Assembly (NCBI GenBank): GCA_019918135.1
Contig: WBZZ01002612.1
Coordinates: 22,501 to 45,000, forward strand
Length of the DNA stretch: 22,500 nucleotides
From: Paulinella micropora
Taxonomy: Eukaryota > Cercozoa > Imbricatea > Euglyphida > Paulinellidae
Direction of reading: 5' to 3'
The position numbers were made by a program, and so were the translations under genes. Under the pieces are notes generated by a model. It ran no database searches, was not told where the DNA came from, and saw only the letters and a list, made by a program, of their open reading frames with translations. Of this stretch, positions 18,657 to 22,500 are shown piece after piece (position 1 is the first letter of the stretch; each line of letters starts with the position of its first letter).

Positions 18657-19093
18657 GCATCTCCAGTGTCATCGCTTGCAGCATGGTGTGGAATCAGTGA
18701 AGGACTTCGGCCCTATGTTTATTTATTGGTGCTTCCGCGCGGAGAGAACAATTGGACGATTGGTAAAAATGATTCGCCGACGCAACGGTGTAGAAGCACA
18801 CCTGGCCGCCATTCTGAGAAGGGAATTAATAGGACGTCAAATGTGTGCCTGCTGCAGCAGAAAGTTGTCCGCAAGAAATTGCCACTACGTTCGGACATGC
18901 TGATCCTCTAGTGGCCCAAAAAATCGACCAGCTACTTTGGAAATTTGCATACAGAATTATTCGACGACGGGAAAGGCTGGGCTACAGACTGGATCTCGCC
19001 AAGTTTCCTGAGGGATCGCCCTTGCGTGTGTCGGGTTGGCAAAGGCTGCAGGAGACTGAATATGATTTCTTTAGGTCCTGGATCTGGCTTTAG
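18657..19093 (+). pseudogene. DUF4218-like CACTA-type transposase fragment
   Basis: Following an acceptor-like CCCGTGTAG, the frame reads HGVESVKDFGPMFIYWCFRA, then ERTIGRLVKMIRRRNGVEAH and LAAILRRELIGRQ. From family knowledge, G-P-x-x-x-x-W-x-F-x-x-E-R-x-x-G-x-L-x-x-x-x-R-R/N-x-x-E is the hallmark of the DUF4218 region found near the C-terminus of En/Spm (CACTA)-class transposases. At about 18840 the reading passes to another plus frame (HADPLVAQKIDQLLWKFAYR, ending FFRSWIWL and TAG at 19091), so a frameshift or unrecognised intron lies there. The catalytic DDE part is absent. It lies between two copies of a repeat array. Confidence 0.55.
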
Positions 19094-19332
19094 CTCTTGT
19101 TCACGTTGAATGAACATAGGACCGTCGGAAGTTTTACACGCTAGTACTAGTAGTACTAGTATTTGCATATATGTGAGCACAAGGACACCTTTGTTGTCTC
19201 CATCATTAATTGAGTGCGCGTGTCGCGGTAGTGGAGCTCAAACTGAAACATTGCATTGTGACAAATTCATATATTACGAGCTCAATGTCATATACAATTT
19301 TCAATATCACAGTTTGAACTCCTTGTTCGTAG

Positions 19333-19796
19333 GAGGCAGATTGAGGAAGCTGGACGCGAACGTCGCACCGGTACCAGGTTCGAACTCGACGCGTACTGGC
19401 GCAGTAGGGAGTTTGCAGAGTTTTGTACTTCAAGGTAAAAGGTTTACCTGCGTTTCGGGGCTCAACTCTAACAGCAGTCGTGATATCTCTGCTTCGTTTA
19501 TGCTTTTGAAAACAGGAGAATTTTGTAGGGTGGAGAAGGGTTTAGAATTGGGAGGAAAAATTAGTGAAGGCGGTTCCTTGTGTTTTCTAGCTGTGGTGCC
19601 ATACAAAGTTAAGCAGGCGGCCATCCTTGCCTGACGCATCACCATGCTTGACAACGATGAATCCACTCACGAGCCACTGCGGTGGATATCAGTTAAGAAC
19701 ATTTCCTCTGCAGCTGTTTCCCTTTTGAAGCCTCTTGCCGACACAGCAACAAGCAGTCAGACTACTAGGATTGTGATGCCAGTGTCTGATTTTTGA
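19333..19796 (+). pseudogene. C-terminal transposase remnant, probably same protein as the DUF4218-like fragment
   Basis: After an acceptor (CCTTGTTCGTAG), 19333-19434 reads RQIEEAGRERRTGTRFELDA then YWRSREFAEFCTS and ends at AAG/GTAAAA. The 40-base stretch 19435-19474 ends in CTCTAACAG; removing it keeps the frame (a split Ser codon). The second part, FMLLKTGEFCRVEKGL and SLCFLAVVPYKVKQAAILA, reaches a TGA at 19632. The same frame continues RITMLDNDESTHEPLRWISV to a final TGA at 19794. R-W-I-S-V-K-N-I fits the W-V-P-V-x-x-I segment often seen after DUF4218. The TGA may be a lesion. Confidence 0.45.
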
Positions 19797-20024
19797 TTTT
19801 CAATAAAGAAATTTGCTGGAATACAAACTATTTAATAAAATTGTGGCTTGAATATAACTTCGAGCCGGGAGATCGGAGGAAGGGGGGTGGGGGGGCGGAA
19901 GAATGTGCTTATGTCATAAAACTATGACAATACTAATTTTTTGTGACATACTCATCAAGTTAATGATTATGTCACAACATATTTCCGGATGTAATATAAT
20001 CGTTAAATTTATGATATTATCACA
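19767..20024 (+). repeat. Copy B of the noncoding direct repeat
   Basis: It matches copy A block by block (AGGATTGTGA, TGATTTTTGATTTTCAATAA, TTTAATAAAATTG, GACATACTCATCAAGTTAA, TTAAATTTATGATATT). The 157-base insertion of copy A is missing. It begins within the last codons of the transposase remnant, so the repeat includes that gene's 3' end. Confidence 0.75.
19802..19807 (+). terminator. Candidate poly(A) signal of the transposase remnant
   Basis: AATAAA lies six bases after the final TGA at 19794-19796. Copy A has AATAAG at the equivalent place. Confidence 0.4.
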
Positions 20025-20321
20025 TTTTGTGACATAATCATTATATTTGTGATATTATCGCAGCACCAAATGTGTGATTTTGTCACAATCTGAAACGTTG
20101 TGACAAAAACACAATTTAAGTAATATAATCACAACAGGAAAATTTGTTTTTTACAAGTGATAATGTCACTACGTTGTGATTATGTCTCAAAAATGATAAT
20201 GTCACATACTACATGGTGGCTGTGTGTGTGACATTGTCACAATTTTAATGATAAAATCACTTTGTTATGACAAAGTACTAATAATCACAAAAAAAAAAAA
20301 AATTAAATATGATTATATCAC
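19963..20321. repeat. Palindromic 13-mer array, copy B (RTGAYAWWRTCAC)
   Basis: Near-palindromes lie at 19963 ATGATTATGTCAC, 20011 ATGATATTATCAC, 20029 GTGACATAATCAT, 20049 GTGATATTATCGC, 20074 GTGATTTTGTCAC, 20100 GTGACAAAAACAC, 20120 GTAATATAATCAC, 20157 GTGATAATGTCAC, 20176 GTGATTATGTCTC, 20193 ATGATAATGTCAC, 20228 GTGACATTGTCAC, 20248 ATGATAAAATCAC and 20309 ATGATTATATCAC. Starts are 17-61 bases apart, mostly 17-37. The half-sites GTGA/TCAC are conserved while the centre varies, as expected of binding sites for a dimeric protein. CACTA transposons carry comparable subterminal repeats. Confidence 0.75.
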
Positions 20322-22500
20322 TTTGCTGTCCGATGAGTTTGTCCAAGCTCCGTTAAGAGGAACATAATTATAACTACCAGAAGGCTCGCCTGTAGAGTTT
20401 GAAGTAGTCCAAGCATGAAGCAAACCAGTTGTAGAAACAATTATACCATAATTTGAATATCCTCCCGATTTCAAAAATATTTGTGGGTCATTAGTAGAAC
20501 TTAGTCTTTGTCTTATTGTTAAAGAACCGCTGGATGTTGTTGGAAGAGTTAATGTTGAAGAACAACTTATAGCATTCTGAGCATAGATAACTCCACTTCC
20601 ACTCACATAAAAATTTAAGTCTTGATTGGTATTGCTTCCCGTAGCATATATTGAATTATAACCAAAACCAACTCCCTGTGTCCCGTTGCTGTGTCTGAAT
20701 TCAATACTAGCAGAAGATGCTCCAAGATTTGCTGTGATATATAATCCGACTGGTGTAGCATGAGACCTACTTCTTGCTTCTCCTCTTATATCTGCCGTAC
20801 TATTAACAACAGATATGCATGCATTGCGGTTATTGCCCCCGTATTGCTTATGTTCATCGCCTCGCTAAATGCTATGACTCCTCCAAGTGATACTCCTGAT
20901 TTGTAGTTAAAAGCAAGTCACTCATTTTGTATATTTGAAAGTTTAAGCCAGGGTCACTTGATTTCCAGCCACCACCCTCCCAATAACTATCAAAACTTAA
21001 AGCAATATTGTCCTGACTATAATTCAATAATTGGAATGTGGGATAAACTGATGTATGAACAAATGGTTGAATATTTAGTCCATTTGCATTTCCTTCTGTT
21101 CCATATAATTCTAAGCCACCAGTTGATCCTACTCCTTTCGTTGTTCTGCCTATGATTATCGGTTTATTTTGCCTAGTGCTGTTGTTATTTTATCACTCGT
21201 TGTTAATGTTGTTGTTGATATTCCCGCATTCGCTGTTATTAATCCTGTTGTAGTGAGTGTTCCATTAATATTAATAAATCTCTGGTTAAAATCACCACCG
21301 ATGAGAGGTGTGCTGGTTCCCGAAATATCAATAAAAAGTTGATAACTTGATGTATTATGTAATCCAGCACTATAACTAAGATATACACAATATGAAGCGG
21401 TCCCCCTAGAACTGGATGCGGTATCTATTCCTATTGCAGTATTATGACTTCCTGTCGTATTACTACTTAATGCGTAAGCTCCGATTGCTGTATTGAGGTT
21501 TCCTAATGTATTATTAGTGACCCCTCCCTGCCACTGCTCCTATGAAAGTATTTTCTTCTGCGGTAGTGGAAAGTTTCCAGCCGTATAACTAACAAAAAGA
21601 TTGTAAAACCATCCTGTATTAATACATGCTTGGTATCCTATATAAAGATTGGTAGTCGCATCAGTGCTACTAATTCTATTAGTTCCTAATGTTAATGAGT
21701 TTAATGTTGCTAATCCTGATGTCGTTAATGTGGTCGTAGTTATCCCAGCATTTGCTTTAATTTCATTGCTAAATGTCTTGGCGCCTGCTATGGACTGGTC
21801 TGTTGTTAGTTTCACATTTTGTAAGTCTAATGTATCTACATAACTTTTGCTTGCTCCGTCCGTTGCTAATGTACGAGTTGCCAAGTTTGTAATTTTTTTG
21901 TTATCCAAACTTAATGTTGTTCCAGATGCGGTTATAATTACATTATTGCCTGAATATAACTCTACATACAAACCAGTTATTTGTATCAGATACCAAGTCG
22001 CTGTTGCTTATTTTTGTGCTGCAATCATTCCTATTTTTGTATCAAATGCAATTCCAATACAATCAAAAGAAGTAGGATTGGATGAACCACTTACTTCTAA
22101 AGTTGATGTAAATTTTTATTTCCTCCGATAATTTGGTCTCCTGTTAGTTTAACCACCGAAGTATCAAGAACAGTAACATCAATACCATCAACTAAATTAA
22201 CATTTGTTATACTTTGGTTTCCCATATTTAGCACTCCCGTCATACTGGCAGTGCCATCTAATCTCAGAAAAGGTGATGTTGTGTTTCTCCATTGTCCCGT
22301 GCTATAAATAAGCAACTGATTGTCTGATGGCGTGCCTGTTATTGATACATCACTTAAAGCATCTATTGATTTATTACCTATTCGTGCATCAAAATCTGTA
22401 TTTTCCCTTGCTGTCGAATAATATAAATTAGTTCCTTCTGCTAAGTTTGTTATTGATTTTTTAGAAAATCTTGTGTCAAATCTGCCGTCAGTATAATATA
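20313..22500 (-). pseudogene. Phage/giant-virus-type fibre or adhesin protein, multiply frameshifted, partial at right edge
   Basis: Minus-strand coding runs from the window edge to TAA at 20313. Open pieces: 22500-22097 (TDGRFDTRFSKKSITNLAEG; LSDVSITGTPSDNQLLIYST; VVKLTGDQIIGG), about 22100-21540 (DGASKSYVDTLDLQNVKLTT; GAKTFSNEIKANAGITTTTL), about 21525-21160 (NTLGNLNTAIGAYALSSNTT, a head-repeat motif of YadA-like adhesins), 21150-20910 (GLELYGTEGNANGLNIQPFV), then 20905-20313. The frame changes at about 22110, 21570, 21525, 21160, 20910 and 20830, with a TAA at 22008-22010. Such repeats occur in tail-fibre-like proteins of bacteriophages and large DNA viruses of protists and algae. The last residues WTNSSDSK correspond to the entry of a Peptidase S74 autochaperone domain, which is absent. 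It is AT-rich, unlike the integrase gene. Probably an endogenous viral or transferred relic; misassembly is possible. Confidence 0.7.

Noticed and set aside
18438..20321. CRISPR-like array of repeats and spacers
   Set aside because: Repeats are only 13 bases, degenerate and palindromic with irregular spacing in eukaryotic DNA; a protein-binding array fits better.

Overview
The window is eukaryotic. It has GT-AG introns as short as about 40-75 bases, abundant microsatellites (CATA/TATG, GA, AAAT, TAG, long polypyrimidine), an LTR-retrotransposon integrase and several decayed DNA-transposon proteins. The sequence alone does not name the organism. An intron-bearing protist or alga is my best guess, because several proteins resemble nothing I know and the right end carries phage/giant-virus-type fibre sequence.

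Layout. Positions 1-762 (+) hold the last exons of an unrecognised gene. Positions 1110-2100 hold a noncoding element with imperfect terminal inverted repeats and an internal run of A/T-rich hairpins. Positions 2595-4314 (-) hold a four-exon gene fragment with a RanBP2-type zinc finger and an acidic SUMO-interacting-like motif; every intron junction keeps phase 0. Positions 4580-7144 (+) hold an 854-residue Ty3/Gypsy-type integrase (HHCC zinc site, DD35E, GPY motif) with a long C-terminal extension and no reverse transcriptase upstream. Positions 8121-8820 (+) and 9089-9821 (-) are two unrecognised coding regions, each broken by a frameshift close to a homopolymer. Positions 11083-14251 (-) hold a three-exon, 345-residue gene whose first intron (2.06 kb) contains about 600 bases of polypyrimidine and TAG repeats. 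Positions 14739-15938 (+) are divergent from it and hold overlapping unrecognised ORFs.

The right third is a graveyard of mobile DNA. Positions 16178-17494 (+) are a broken DDE/RNase H-like transposase. Positions 18657-19796 (+) are fragments resembling the DUF4218 region of CACTA-type transposases. These lie between two direct copies of a noncoding repeat, each packed with near-palindromic 13-mers of consensus RTGAYAWWRTCAC. The second array runs directly into a minus-strand fibre/adhesin pseudogene (20313-22500) with collagen-poor, phage-like repeats. That reading ends at the residues where an S74 autochaperone domain would normally begin.

The most interesting signals are the palindrome array next to the transposase fragments, and the viral-type fibre pseudogene truncated at that array. 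Many coding regions change frame near homopolymers, so consensus errors in the assembly are a real alternative to decay.
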